Of a stretch of 8,817 bases of DNA, positions 1 through 5,517 are shown piece after piece. Below the pieces are notes generated by a model. The model was not told the origin of the DNA and searched no databases. It saw only the letters and a program-made list of their open reading frames with translations. Source of the stretch: an uncultured Chloroflexota bacterium (GTDB taxonomy: Bacteria > Chloroflexota > Anaerolineae > Aggregatilineales > Phototrophicaceae). The stretch is from contig CALKIA010000502.1 of the NCBI GenBank assembly GCA_937988705.1, forward strand, positions 1-8,817, written 5' to 3'. The translations under genes and the position numbers were made by a program. Numbering within the stretch: position 1 is the stretch's first letter; the number at the start of each line of letters is the position of its first letter.

Positions 1-65
1 CGATCCAGAAAGATTTTGTAGCCCAGTTCATGGAGCGCATTACGTTTCGTAGGTGTTTGCACCAT
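1..65 (-). CDS. 5' end of an unidentified gene, cut by the window edge
   Basis: Only the first 21 codons are visible. They read MVQTPTKRNALHELGYKIFL followed by Asp and the start of an Arg-like codon. The ATG at 65-63 has a good ribosome binding site: AAGGA lies nine bases upstream in the minus-strand sense. That, together with the open frame to the edge, is why I call it a real gene. A TATAAC -10-like hexamer sits at 91-96, but no convincing -35 is found at the right distance. The LGYKIFLDR wording faintly recalls the N-terminus of adenosylcobalamin-dependent (class II) ribonucleotide reductases, many of which begin with a similar IFLDRY stretch. That is memory-based and weak, because 21 residues cannot identify a family. 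It lies downstream of ftsZ in the same direction, but 406 bases away, so it probably has its own promoter or leader. Confidence 0.6.
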   Translation of the reverse strand, partial: MVQTPTKRNALHELGYKIFLD

Positions 66-191
66 CTAGTCTCATCCTTCAAACTGTAATGTTATACGTA
101 ATACAGACACACACAGGGATGACGAATCTAACGGGTAGGGCAATACCTATCCGCTGTGGGGATCAATCTACTGGTTGTCTGTGCTCAAAAG

Positions 192-206
192 GGTTGATCC
201 TCAACC
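192..206 (-). repeat. small hairpin with 6-bp stem in the ftsZ-downstream gap
   Basis: GGTTGA and TCAACC flank three bases, giving a perfect 6-bp stem. In the minus-strand sense it is followed by CTTTTGAG, which has only four T residues, so it would be a weak terminator at best. It may be part of the leader of the left-edge gene. The inverted repeat is visible; a function is not shown. Confidence 0.3.
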
Positions 207-250
207 GCCTAATGCTGGCTGAACTACGATGCCGTTTGAGGTCTGAATCA

Positions 251-269
251 TGATCGATTGATGATCGAT
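251..269. repeat. tandem TGATCGAT sites, 11 bases apart
   Basis: TGATCGAT occurs at 251-258 and again at 262-269, a period of 11 bases, close to one DNA turn. Each copy contains the self-complementary core ATCGAT. This could be a pair of protein-binding half sites upstream of the left-edge gene. An accidental short repeat in an AT-richer spacer is equally possible. Confidence 0.3.
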
Positions 270-325
270 GTAACGGTAATTTAGCACGAATGACCGATTC
301 TTGTCCACTTCAAAATGGGGTGAGT

Positions 326-403
326 TTGGTTAGAGTCAGGTTTGAACTTGTAACACCATTCAAACGTTCCCCGTGCCTGAGTCAACGATTTCCCACTAAC
401 CAA
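326..403 (-). promoter_or_regulatory. nested inverted repeats, candidate structured leader RNA
   Basis: In the minus-strand sense, TTGGTTAG (403-396) can pair with CTAACCAA (333-326). Inside this, GTTTGAA (365-359) pairs with TTCAAAC (346-340) around a 12-base loop. Between them a short TCAG/CTGA pairing is also possible. The right-hand strands are almost contiguous, as expected for a folded RNA with bulges on one side. The bases GGGGAA before the inner stem and GGTG in its loop superficially resemble the core of cobalamin riboswitches, but the CCCGC...ACTG segment and the B12 box are not found. The region lies about 260 bases upstream of the left-edge gene and could be its leader. Only the inverted repeats are seen directly; the regulatory role is inferred. 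Confidence 0.3.
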
Positions 404-404
404 C

Positions 405-445
405 ATTCGCCTCAAAAGGAGCGTTGCACTCCCTTTGAGGCGAAT
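405..445 (-). terminator. 17-bp hairpin 26 bases after the ftsZ stop
   Basis: The outer arms ATTCGCCTCAAA and TTTGAGGCGAAT match perfectly, and an inner GGAG/CTCC stem closes a seven-base loop. In the ftsZ-sense RNA the position between the two stems is a G-U pair, giving an unbroken 17-bp stem. On the opposite strand the same position is an A-C mismatch, so the structure favours ftsZ-sense RNA. No U-run follows, so it is not a textbook intrinsic terminator. It may block exonucleases at the mRNA 3' end or work with a factor. Its place directly after ftsZ fits the end of the cluster transcript. Confidence 0.55.
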
Positions 446-471
446 CGATCACAGGCTAAACGGTCTGATTT

Positions 472-1743
472 CTAGCGTTTTGGTTTGCGGAGGAACGCCG
501 GAATTTCGATGTTCTCTTCGTCGTACACGCGCGCGCTCGGTTCCTGACGCGGCGGCAGCGGCGGCAGAGACTGCGGCGCGGATGGCGTCGGCGGTTGTTC
601 CTGCGGCGGCGGCTGTACAGGCTGCTGCTGAGGGGCAGGCGGCGCACTGTACTGCTGATACTGCGGCGTCTGGCGCTGCGGCTGGGACGTCGACGACATG
701 CCGGGGCGGCTGGACGTGTTTGACGACGAGCCAGTGCTCGAAGTGCTGCGGAACGGGCCGCTGGGCTGGGCGTCGATCTTGCGCTGGACGCGGCTGTGTT
801 CGAAGCCCGTCGCGATGACGGTGCAGCGCACTTCGTCGCCCATGCTTTCGTCGATCTGCGCGCCGAAGATCAGGTTGACTTCGGGGTGCGCGCTTTCCTT
901 GATGATGGCCGCCGCTTCGTTGACTTCAAACAGGCTGAGGTCCGGGCCGCCGGTGATGTTGAACAGAATGCCGCGTGCGCCGTCGATGGTCACATCGAGC
1001 AAGGCGCTGCTGATCGCGGCTTCGGCGGCGCGGCGGGCGCGTTCGTCACCTTCAGCGCGACCGACTGCCATGAGCGCGGCTCCACCTTCGGACATGATCG
1101 TGCGCACGTCCGCAAAGTCCAGGTTGATGAGCGCCGGGACGGTGATCAGTTCCGAGATGCCCTGAATACCCTGACGGAGCACATCGTCGGCCAGTGAGAA
1201 CGCCTGCTGTAAGCTGGCGCGCTTGTCGGCAATTTGCAATAGGCGGTCGTTCGGGATGACGATGAGCGTATCGACCTGTCCCTTGAGCGCCTCAATGCCC
1301 GCTTCGGCGGATTGCTGACGTTTCGCGCCTTCAAACGTGAACGGGCGGGTGACGACACCAATCGTCAGCGCGCCGAGTTCTTTGGCGATCTGCGCGACAA
1401 CTGGCGAAGCGCCTGTTCCCGTGCCGCCGCCCATGCCGCTGGCGATGAAGACCATGTCTGCGCCGCGCAGCACTTCATACAGCTCATCCGAGCTTTCTTC
1501 GGCGGCCTTGCGCCCGATTTCAGGATTACCACCCGCGCCTAACCCCCGAGTCAGCTTATCACCGACGCGTACCCGCGTTTTCGCCTTCGAGAGCATGAGC
1601 GCTTGGTTATCGGTATTGACTGCGATGAATTCAACGCCGCCCAAACCTTCTGCGATCATCCGATTGATGGCGTTACCACCGCCACCGCCCACGCCGATGA
1701 CCTTAATCTGTGCGAAATTTTCGCCCGGTGTAAGCATATCCAT
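472..1743 (-). CDS. ftsZ: Cell division protein FtsZ
   Basis: FtsZ is the tubulin-like GTPase that polymerises into the cytokinetic ring at midcell. The 423-residue product shows the N-terminal nucleotide-binding glycine loop GGGGGNAINRM (about 19-29), the tubulin signature GGGTGTG (105-111), and the T7 catalytic loop NLDFAD (207-212), which completes GTP hydrolysis in the neighbouring subunit. The globular domain ends near residue 317. A Ser-rich then Pro/Gln-rich linker of about 90 residues follows, and then the conserved C-terminal peptide NIEIPAFLRKPKR (411-423) that binds FtsA and other partners. The ATG at 1743 is preceded by AGGAAAGG ten bases upstream; a second ATG two codons later is possible. 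It follows ftsA by 108 bases that hold a promoter-like pair, so it may be transcribed both with ftsQA and on its own. It is full length with no missing motif. Confidence 0.98.
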   Translation of the reverse strand: MDMLTPGENFAQIKVIGVGGGGGNAINRMIAEGLGGVEFIAVNTDNQALMLSKAKTRVRVGDKLTRGLGAGGNPEIGRKAAEESSDELYEVLRGADMVFIASGMGGGTGTGASPVVAQIAKELGALTIGVVTRPFTFEGAKRQQSAEAGIEALKGQVDTLIVIPNDRLLQIADKRASLQQAFSLADDVLRQGIQGISELITVPALINLDFADVRTIMSEGGAALMAVGRAEGDERARRAAEAAISSALLDVTIDGARGILFNITGGPDLSLFEVNEAAAIIKESAHPEVNLIFGAQIDESMGDEVRCTVIATGFEHSRVQRKIDAQPSGPFRSTSSTGSSSNTSSRPGMSSTSQPQRQTPQYQQYSAPPAPQQQPVQPPPQEQPPTPSAPQSLPPLPPRQEPSARVYDEENIEIPAFLRKPKR

Positions 1744-1800
1744 AAAACAAAAACCTTTCCTGCTTATTGCACTCGCACGTCCGGCGGATGAATTACCTTG

Positions 1801-1828
1801 ATTGTATGCCGCTTCGTATAAACTGCAA
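1801..1828 (-). promoter_or_regulatory. candidate sigma-70-type promoter of ftsZ
   Basis: In the minus-strand sense, TTGCAG (1828-1823) and TACAAT (1806-1801) are separated by 16 bases. The -10 matches TATAAT at five of six positions, while the -35 keeps only TTG. It lies in the ftsA-ftsZ gap and would give a 5' leader of roughly 50 bases before the ftsZ ATG. The hexamers are visible; activity is inferred. Extra promoters directly ahead of ftsZ are common in other bacteria. Confidence 0.4.
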
Positions 1829-1851
1829 CTAAAAATTATCCGGCGGCTGAC

Positions 1852-3090
1852 TTAATTCTCACTATCGGGCAGTAGTTTCTTGAAGAACCCGGTGAGTAAA
1901 TTCCCGATCTTGGTCGGCTGAATCCCGCCTTCACGCGCGGGCTGCGCGACGGCGCTGTCCATTTGCAGACCCAACCGCAGCAAGCCAACGCTGGTACTAA
2001 AGGCCGGGGATTTGAGCGCGTCCGCCATCCCGGTGATCTTCTCCGGTTTGGCGACCCGCACCGGAACATTGAGCACCTGCTGCGCCACTTCGCGGATGCC
2101 GGGCAGCAGCGCACAGCCCCCGGTCAGCACCACGCCTGCCCGCAGCAGCCCGTCATAGCCGGATCGCTTGATCTCCGTCTGCACCATCTCAAACAATTCG
2201 GTGACGCGCGCTTCAATCACCATGGCGAGATCGCTGTGTTTGACCTTCATCGGCAGCCCTTCGCCGAACGGCTGCACATCGAATGTCTCGTACTGGCTGA
2301 CCGCTTTCTCCTGCGCGTTGCCGTACTGCACCTTAACGGCTTCCGCCACTTCAAATGGAACGTGCATCCAGTGGGTAATATCGTTGGTGATGAGATCCCC
2401 ACCCACCGCGATCACCGAAGAATGCCACACCGTCCCCTCGATAAAAATCGCCAGATCGGTCGTGCCACCGCCGATATCGACGACCACGCAGCCCATCTCG
2501 CGCTCCTGCGGGTTCAAAATCAGATCGCCGGACGCCAGCGGGTTGAGGATGAAGCGATCCGGAAAGACATGTGCGCCCTGCATCGCCTGTTCGAGGTTGG
2601 CGACGCTCGTGGTGGAGGCCGTGATGATGTGTACTTCGACTTCCAGCCGGAAGCCGTGCATCCCAATCGGACTGCGCACGTGATCGCCGCCATCCAGCGT
2701 ATAGGAGCGCGGAATCACATGCAGCACTTCGCGATTATGCGGGATCGCGATCGTGCGCGCGTTTTCAATTGCCTTGTCTATGTCTTCGCCCCGGACACCC
2801 CGGCTGCCGATCAAACCGACTGCCCCGCGGCTGTTCAGCGAGGCGATATGACTCCCCGCTAAGCTCACAAACGCCTGCCGGATATCGTAACCGCTGCTCT
2901 TTTCGGCTTTATGCACGGATGCGGAAATCGCCGCAGTCAGCTGACCGATGTCGTTGACCACACCTTTTTTCATGCCACGGCTCGGTTCAATGCCGACGCC
3001 AACGATGAAAATATCGTCGGTGCGCACTTCGCCCACAATCGTGCAGATTTTTGTTGTCCCGATGTCGATTCCGACAACCAAATCACTCAT
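1852..3090 (-). CDS. ftsA: Cell division protein FtsA
   Basis: FtsA is the actin-fold ATPase that tethers FtsZ filaments to the membrane and recruits later divisome proteins. The product is 412 residues from the ATG at 3090. This start gives MSDLVVGIDIGTTK with phosphate-1 motif DIGTTK at 9-14. A longer in-frame start near 3120 would overlap ftsQ and add residues with no family match. The FtsA-specific 1C domain occupies about 84-165. Phosphate-2 motif VVVDIGGGTTDLA is at 202-214 and the adenosine motif VVLTGGCALLPG at 320-331. The C-terminus (about 394-408, KIGNLLTGFFKKLLP) looks like the amphipathic membrane-binding helix typical of FtsA. It starts 10 bases after the ftsQ stop, so the two are probably co-transcribed. 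The Shine-Dalgarno is weak (GGACG), which may mean translational coupling to ftsQ. Confidence 0.97.
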   Translation of the reverse strand: MSDLVVGIDIGTTKICTIVGEVRTDDIFIVGVGIEPSRGMKKGVVNDIGQLTAAISASVHKAEKSSGYDIRQAFVSLAGSHIASLNSRGAVGLIGSRGVRGEDIDKAIENARTIAIPHNREVLHVIPRSYTLDGGDHVRSPIGMHGFRLEVEVHIITASTTSVANLEQAMQGAHVFPDRFILNPLASGDLILNPQEREMGCVVVDIGGGTTDLAIFIEGTVWHSSVIAVGGDLITNDITHWMHVPFEVAEAVKVQYGNAQEKAVSQYETFDVQPFGEGLPMKVKHSDLAMVIEARVTELFEMVQTEIKRSGYDGLLRAGVVLTGGCALLPGIREVAQQVLNVPVRVAKPEKITGMADALKSPAFSTSVGLLRLGLQMDSAVAQPAREGGIQPTKIGNLLTGFFKKLLPDSEN

Positions 3091-3100
3091 ATAACGTCCA

Positions 3101-3883
3101 TTACCGTCCCACCGACACAAACGGTCGATGCGTATTTACCAGGTTGATCTCACGCGGCTCAATGCCCTGTACCGCATTGTCTGCCACAATAGCATTGTAG
3201 ATCAAAATCTTCTGCTGCATATCCGACCCTACGCCTAGCCAGACTTCCCAGCCACGTGGGTCAGTGTAGCCTAGCCCTTTGTCGGGGTGATAGCGAAATG
3301 CCGCCAACTCCGGCAGCAGATCATGCAGTTGAATGGCGCTCGTCACAACCTGTGGGTCGATGCTCACGCCGATGCTGCCCTCCAGGATCGGATCGGCCTG
3401 AATACGCAGCAGGGTTTGCCGATCTTCGCGCTGGCGCATCACGCGCCCCTGCAAATCAATCCACGACATTGCGCCTGCCTGTTCCCAAACCAGCGCGGGT
3501 TCGCGTTCCTCGATGATGACCTGCACCGTATTCGGTGGAAAGCCCACCGTGACCGTCGCATTGGCGATCGTTGGCGATTCGAGCAGCTTCGCGCGAATCG
3601 TGCCGGGGTCAAGCCAGAAAACGTGCAGCCCGCTGACGGGCAGCAGCTCGTAGACTTCGTTGACCGTCATCGTCTCCAGCCCGCCGACGGCGATGCCGGT
3701 GACGTACATCGAATCCGACAGGAAGAAGAAGGCCAGCGCGCCGACCAAAATGAGAATTAACGCGCCGCTGAACAGGCGCCACGAGACGAAAACCTGCCCG
3801 CGCTTAAGCACTTGCGGGCGATCAACGCTCCCGATGACCGGGTTGCGCCAGATGGCGGGTTCGCGAGTGGAACGACGTGACAT
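3101..3883 (-). CDS. ftsQ: Cell division protein FtsQ/DivIB
   Basis: FtsQ is a bitopic membrane protein that links early and late divisome parts through its extracytoplasmic domain. The 260-residue product has a basic cytoplasmic tail of about 35 residues and one transmembrane segment (about 36-56, rich in Leu, Ile and Phe). A POTRA domain follows (about 58-127; it includes LHVFWLDPGTIRAKLLESPTIANATV and ends in the VIIEEREPALVW stretch). The FtsQ beta-domain runs to the end, with WIDLQGRVM at 141-149. The POTRA ending in a ReP-type motif, followed by the D-x-x-G-x-v stretch, is characteristic. The ATG at 3883 has GAGG four bases upstream, a slightly short spacing. It is first of the tight ftsQ-ftsA pair and follows a 399-base gap, so its promoter should lie in that gap. 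Confidence 0.93.
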   Translation of the reverse strand: MSRRSTREPAIWRNPVIGSVDRPQVLKRGQVFVSWRLFSGALILILVGALAFFFLSDSMYVTGIAVGGLETMTVNEVYELLPVSGLHVFWLDPGTIRAKLLESPTIANATVTVGFPPNTVQVIIEEREPALVWEQAGAMSWIDLQGRVMRQREDRQTLLRIQADPILEGSIGVSIDPQVVTSAIQLHDLLPELAAFRYHPDKGLGYTDPRGWEVWLGVGSDMQQKILIYNAIVADNAVQGIEPREINLVNTHRPFVSVGR

Positions 3884-3914
3884 GCGGCCTCATCAACAGT
3901 GAATTAACTTACCG

Positions 3915-3946
3915 ATGATACCACGAATCGCACAGGCGCGCGCCTG
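3915..3946 (-). promoter_or_regulatory. possible ftsQ promoter with palindromic operator
   Basis: TATCAT (3920-3915 in the minus sense) matches the -10 consensus at five of six positions and lies about 32 bases before the ftsQ ATG. The perfect palindrome CAGGCGCGCGCCTG (3933-3946) covers the place where a -35 would be, and no TTGACA-like hexamer is seen. This could be an activator- or repressor-controlled promoter. It could also be chance, since GC-rich palindromes are common in this composition. Confidence 0.25.
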
Positions 3947-4052
3947 AATCCCACTTAATCCAACATTAAGGTTTCAATAGTCTTGCGTAACAAGCGGAGC
4001 AGGAATTCACGTTTCGCGAGGATGGAAACGGCGCGGAGGAGAAGTGTTATTC

Positions 4053-4077
4053 GTAGGGACAGCGCCTGCGCTGTCCG
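4053..4077 (+). repeat. GTAGGGAC...GTCCG palindromic repeat, copy 1
   Basis: GTAGGGAC is followed by an inverted repeat in which GGACAGCGC (4057-4065) pairs with GCGCTGTCC (4068-4076) around two bases, and then G. The unit from GGAC to GTCC is exactly 20 bases, the same as in the copies at 4187-4206 and 7812-7831, while the inner bases differ but stay self-complementary. All three lie in the same orientation, opposite to the genes. Confidence 0.8.
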
Positions 4078-4139
4078 GAAACGACGGACGAGGCAGACCG
4101 GTAGCTCAGTAAAACAGCGCGAAGACGATTTGGGAACAG

Positions 4140-4161
4140 CGGATGCCATTCATGGCATCCG
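4140..4161. repeat. 22-bp palindrome (CGGATGCCAT...ATGGCATCCG)
   Basis: CGGATGCCAT (4140-4149) and ATGGCATCCG (4152-4161) are perfect inverted copies around TC. It lacks the GTAGGGAC prefix of its neighbours but lies between two of them and has a similar size. It may be a diverged or composite member of the same dispersed repeat class. Confidence 0.7.
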
Positions 4162-4180
4162 TACACAAGGACGGTTGTTC

Positions 4181-4239
4181 TCGTAGGGACGCCATTTATC
4201 GCGTCCGCAAAACCTAATCGGAGCACCTTGGCCCTACGA
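4181..4239. repeat. MITE-like element with TCGTAGGG inverted ends, containing palindrome copy 2
   Basis: TCGTAGGG at 4181-4188 is matched by CCCTACGA at 4232-4239, giving perfect 8-bp terminal inverted repeats on a 59-bp unit. Inside it, GGACGCCAT and ATCGCGTCC (4187-4206) form the same 20-base GGAC...GTCC palindrome as the other copies, with one mismatched pair. The left end is the GTAGGGAC motif itself, so the right end is a half copy in reverse orientation. No target-site duplication is evident. It has no coding capacity. Confidence 0.6.
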
Positions 4240-4282
4240 AAAACGCGCTTCTGAGCGTCCGCCGCTACCGCAGAAAGTGATC

Positions 4283-5182
4283 CTAGAACCCCTCCCCCAA
4301 CGTCTCGATTTCGGTTTCGAGTTCAACGCCTGCCGCGAGCAGCACCATGCGCTGCACATACTTGATCAGCGCGAAGTAGTCGCTGGCGGTCGCGTTCCCT
4401 GTATTGATGAAGAAATTCGCGTGCACGGGTGACACCTGCGCCCCGCCGATGGTGTAGCCTTTCAGCCCCAGTGACTCGATCAGGCGTCCGGCGTAGTCGC
4501 CCGGCGGATTCTTGAAGATGCTGCCGAGACTCGCTCCCGGCGGCTGCGTGCGCTTGCGGTGTGCGATGAATTCGTCCATTTTGGCGTGGATCGCCGCCGG
4601 ATCGCCTTTACGCAGATCAAGCGTCGCCATCAGCACGAGAAACCGCCGATCTGCCCGCCGCTTCAACGCCGAGGTGCGGTAGGCAAAGTCCAGATCCGCT
4701 TTGGTGAGGACTTGCAGATCGTGTTCCGCGGCGCAGATCGTCGCCGTGTGCAGGTTGCCCGCCATGTCGCCGCCGTGCGCACCCGCGTTGTTGACCACCG
4801 CCCCGCCGACCGTCCCCGGCACGCTGGCCGCCCACTCGAAGCCGCTCAAGCCGTGAGTCGCGCACTTGCGGGCGAGAATGGTCAGCGAGTAACCAGAGCT
4901 GACAATCGCCTGCGTTCCTTTGAACGCCACCTCGCTCACCTTGTTGATCACGACCAGCCCTCGAAAACCCGCGTCGGAGACCAGCACGTTTGCGCCGCCG
5001 CCCAGCACGCGCACGGGGACGTTCTGCTGCCACGCGGCTTGCAGCACATCGCTGAGTTCGCGCGTCGAGTCCCGTGCGAGGTAGACGTAATCGGCTGGCC
5101 CGCCGAGCCGCGCCGCCGTGTACTTGGCTAATGGCTCATTGAGCAGCAGCTTATCTGCATGGGGAAAAACTGAAGTATCCAT
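4283..5182 (-). CDS. murB: UDP-N-acetylenolpyruvoylglucosamine reductase MurB
   Basis: MurB uses NADPH and FAD to reduce UDP-GlcNAc-enolpyruvate to UDP-MurNAc in the cytoplasm. The product is 299 residues from the ATG at 5182. A TTG two codons upstream would also keep the frame but is less likely. The FAD-binding region shows VLGGGANVLVSDAGFRG (about 59-75) and the second block GFEWAASVPGTVGGAVVNNAGAHGG (about 114-138). YRTS (168-171) carries the conserved Tyr-Arg pair. GSIFKNP (220-226) holds the catalytic Ser that donates the proton. The Glu cluster VELETEIETLG near the end (286-296) contains the final catalytic Glu. The short C-terminal domain without the Tyr190 loop fits type II MurB. No Shine-Dalgarno precedes the ATG. 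Instead a CAGAG repeat ends just upstream and TAAAAT lies nine bases before the ATG, so the mRNA could be leaderless. Confidence 0.97.
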   Translation of the reverse strand: MDTSVFPHADKLLLNEPLAKYTAARLGGPADYVYLARDSTRELSDVLQAAWQQNVPVRVLGGGANVLVSDAGFRGLVVINKVSEVAFKGTQAIVSSGYSLTILARKCATHGLSGFEWAASVPGTVGGAVVNNAGAHGGDMAGNLHTATICAAEHDLQVLTKADLDFAYRTSALKRRADRRFLVLMATLDLRKGDPAAIHAKMDEFIAHRKRTQPPGASLGSIFKNPPGDYAGRLIESLGLKGYTIGGAQVSPVHANFFINTGNATASDYFALIKYVQRMVLLAAGVELETEIETLGEGF

Positions 5183-5191
5183 AGGCAAGAA

Positions 5192-5197
5192 ATTTTA
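5192..5197 (-). promoter_or_regulatory. -10-like TAAAAT just upstream of murB
   Basis: In the minus sense TAAAAT lies nine bases before the murB ATG, at the edge of the CAGAG repeat. It matches the -10 consensus at five of six positions. A start site about seven bases downstream would fall almost at the ATG, giving a leaderless mRNA, which would agree with the missing ribosome binding site. No recognisable -35 is present. Confidence 0.25.
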
Positions 5198-5225
5198 ACC
5201 ACAGAGAACACGGAGAACACAGAGT
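5195..5225 (+). repeat. CAGAG-type repeat, left copy
   Basis: The unit begins TTAACCACAGAG and continues as near-tandem AACACGGAG and AACACAGAG nonamers. It is the inverted counterpart of the copy at 5518-5548; 28 of 31 positions agree. Similar TTAACC(A/G)CAGAG...CACAGAG strings occur as dispersed intergenic repeats in many environmental bacterial genomes, to my recollection; no function is established that I know of. Confidence 0.85.
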
Positions 5226-5241
5226 AAAAGCCTCAAATGGG

Positions 5242-5508
5242 CTAACGCCACCAGAGGTATTTGAGCCAGATAATGAATGTGAGTATCGCCGCAGCGACAA
5301 GACTCACCACCCCGCTTACCAACATGAGAAACATCAACATAAGACCCATGCCAGGTTTAAACGCATCATCTGGCAATTCTTGGAGCGCATTGATAATCGG
5401 CATGATGAGAACCACATAACATACGACGAGACTCAGCAGCATGCTGGCTAGATAAACCCCGATCAGCCGGGCTGTTTGCAGAAGTTTAGGATGACCAGTC
5501 GTTCTCAA
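5242..5508 (-). CDS. Small two-helix membrane protein between inverted repeats
   Basis: I do not recognise this family. The 88-residue product starts with a short basic stretch (MRTTGHPKLLQTAR). It then has two strongly hydrophobic segments, about 15-40 and 55-85, joined by a polar loop containing LPDDAF, and ends in KYLWWR. Both segments are long enough to cross the membrane. The start is TTG at 5508, chosen because an in-frame TGA lies just upstream and AGGAA stands at a suitable distance. An ATG seven bases upstream in another frame opens only a nine-codon reading frame. The gene sits between murC and murB and is enclosed by inverted CAGAG repeats. Its composition is lower in GC than its neighbours, which suggests acquisition with the repeats. 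It could be a passenger or a chance ORF, although the double-helix pattern argues for a real protein. Confidence 0.6.
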   Translation of the reverse strand: MRTTGHPKLLQTARLIGVYLASMLLSLVVCYVVLIMPIINALQELPDDAFKPGMGLMLMFLMLVSGVVSLVAAAILTFIIWLKYLWWR

Positions 5509-5517
5509 AGCTCATTT

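Larger units (their letters stand above)
66..471. other. 406-base gap between ftsZ and the left-edge gene
   Basis: I see no supported gene here. The composition is visibly less GC-rich than the flanking coding DNA. Two short plus-strand open frames (53-253 and 290-475) lack a family signature, and both run into minus-strand coding sequence at one end. The stretch holds a strong hairpin just after ftsZ (405-445) and nested inverted repeats (326-403). It also holds a direct repeat of TGATCGAT at 251-258 and 262-269 with 11-base spacing, and a small hairpin with a GGTTGA/TCAACC stem at 192-206. A -10-like TATAAC lies at 91-96 before the left-edge gene. The layout fits a terminator region followed by a promoter and leader, read on the minus strand. 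Confidence 0.6.
3884..4282. other. 399-base gap between murB and ftsQ, rich in palindromes
   Basis: No gene is supported here. Short open frames at 3955-4149 (minus) and 3983-4186 (plus) run through repeat DNA and have no family signature. From ftsQ outward the gap holds a TATCAT -10-like hexamer (3915-3920, minus sense) and a 14-bp perfect palindrome (3933-3946). Further on come three palindromic repeat elements (4053-4077, 4140-4161, 4181-4239). In many bacteria ddl or ftsL sits near this position. Neither is present, and no remnant of them is recognisable. Confidence 0.6.

Noticed and set aside
310..385. tRNA-like stretch (GGTTAGAG and a GTTCAAAC loop-like motif)
   Set aside because: No acceptor stem or consistent D- and T-arms can be formed on either strand.
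66..403. Cobalamin riboswitch
   Set aside because: GGGGAA and GGTG elements are present in the right sense, but I cannot find the CCCGC...ACTG core or a B12 box, so I do not call it.
53..475. Two plus-strand ORFs of 66 and 61 codons in the ftsZ-downstream gap
   Set aside because: They show no protein-like features; each overlaps minus-strand coding sequence at one end, and the second also crosses the hairpin after ftsZ.
1780..1846. Direct repeat TCCGGCGG at 1780-1787 and 1839-1846
   Set aside because: Eight GC-rich bases repeated twice in this composition are expected by chance, and nothing else supports a function.
1963..2862. 299-codon open frame on the plus strand
   Set aside because: It lies wholly antisense to ftsA, whose motifs are all intact. 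Its His/Arg-rich translation is what GC-rich codon bias gives on the opposite strand.
4093..4125. GGTAGCTCAGT resembling a tRNA D-arm
   Set aside because: No matching anticodon arm, T-arm or acceptor stem nearby.
3955..4149. 64-codon minus-strand ORF upstream of ftsQ
   Set aside because: It runs through a palindromic repeat and has no convincing start signal or conserved features.
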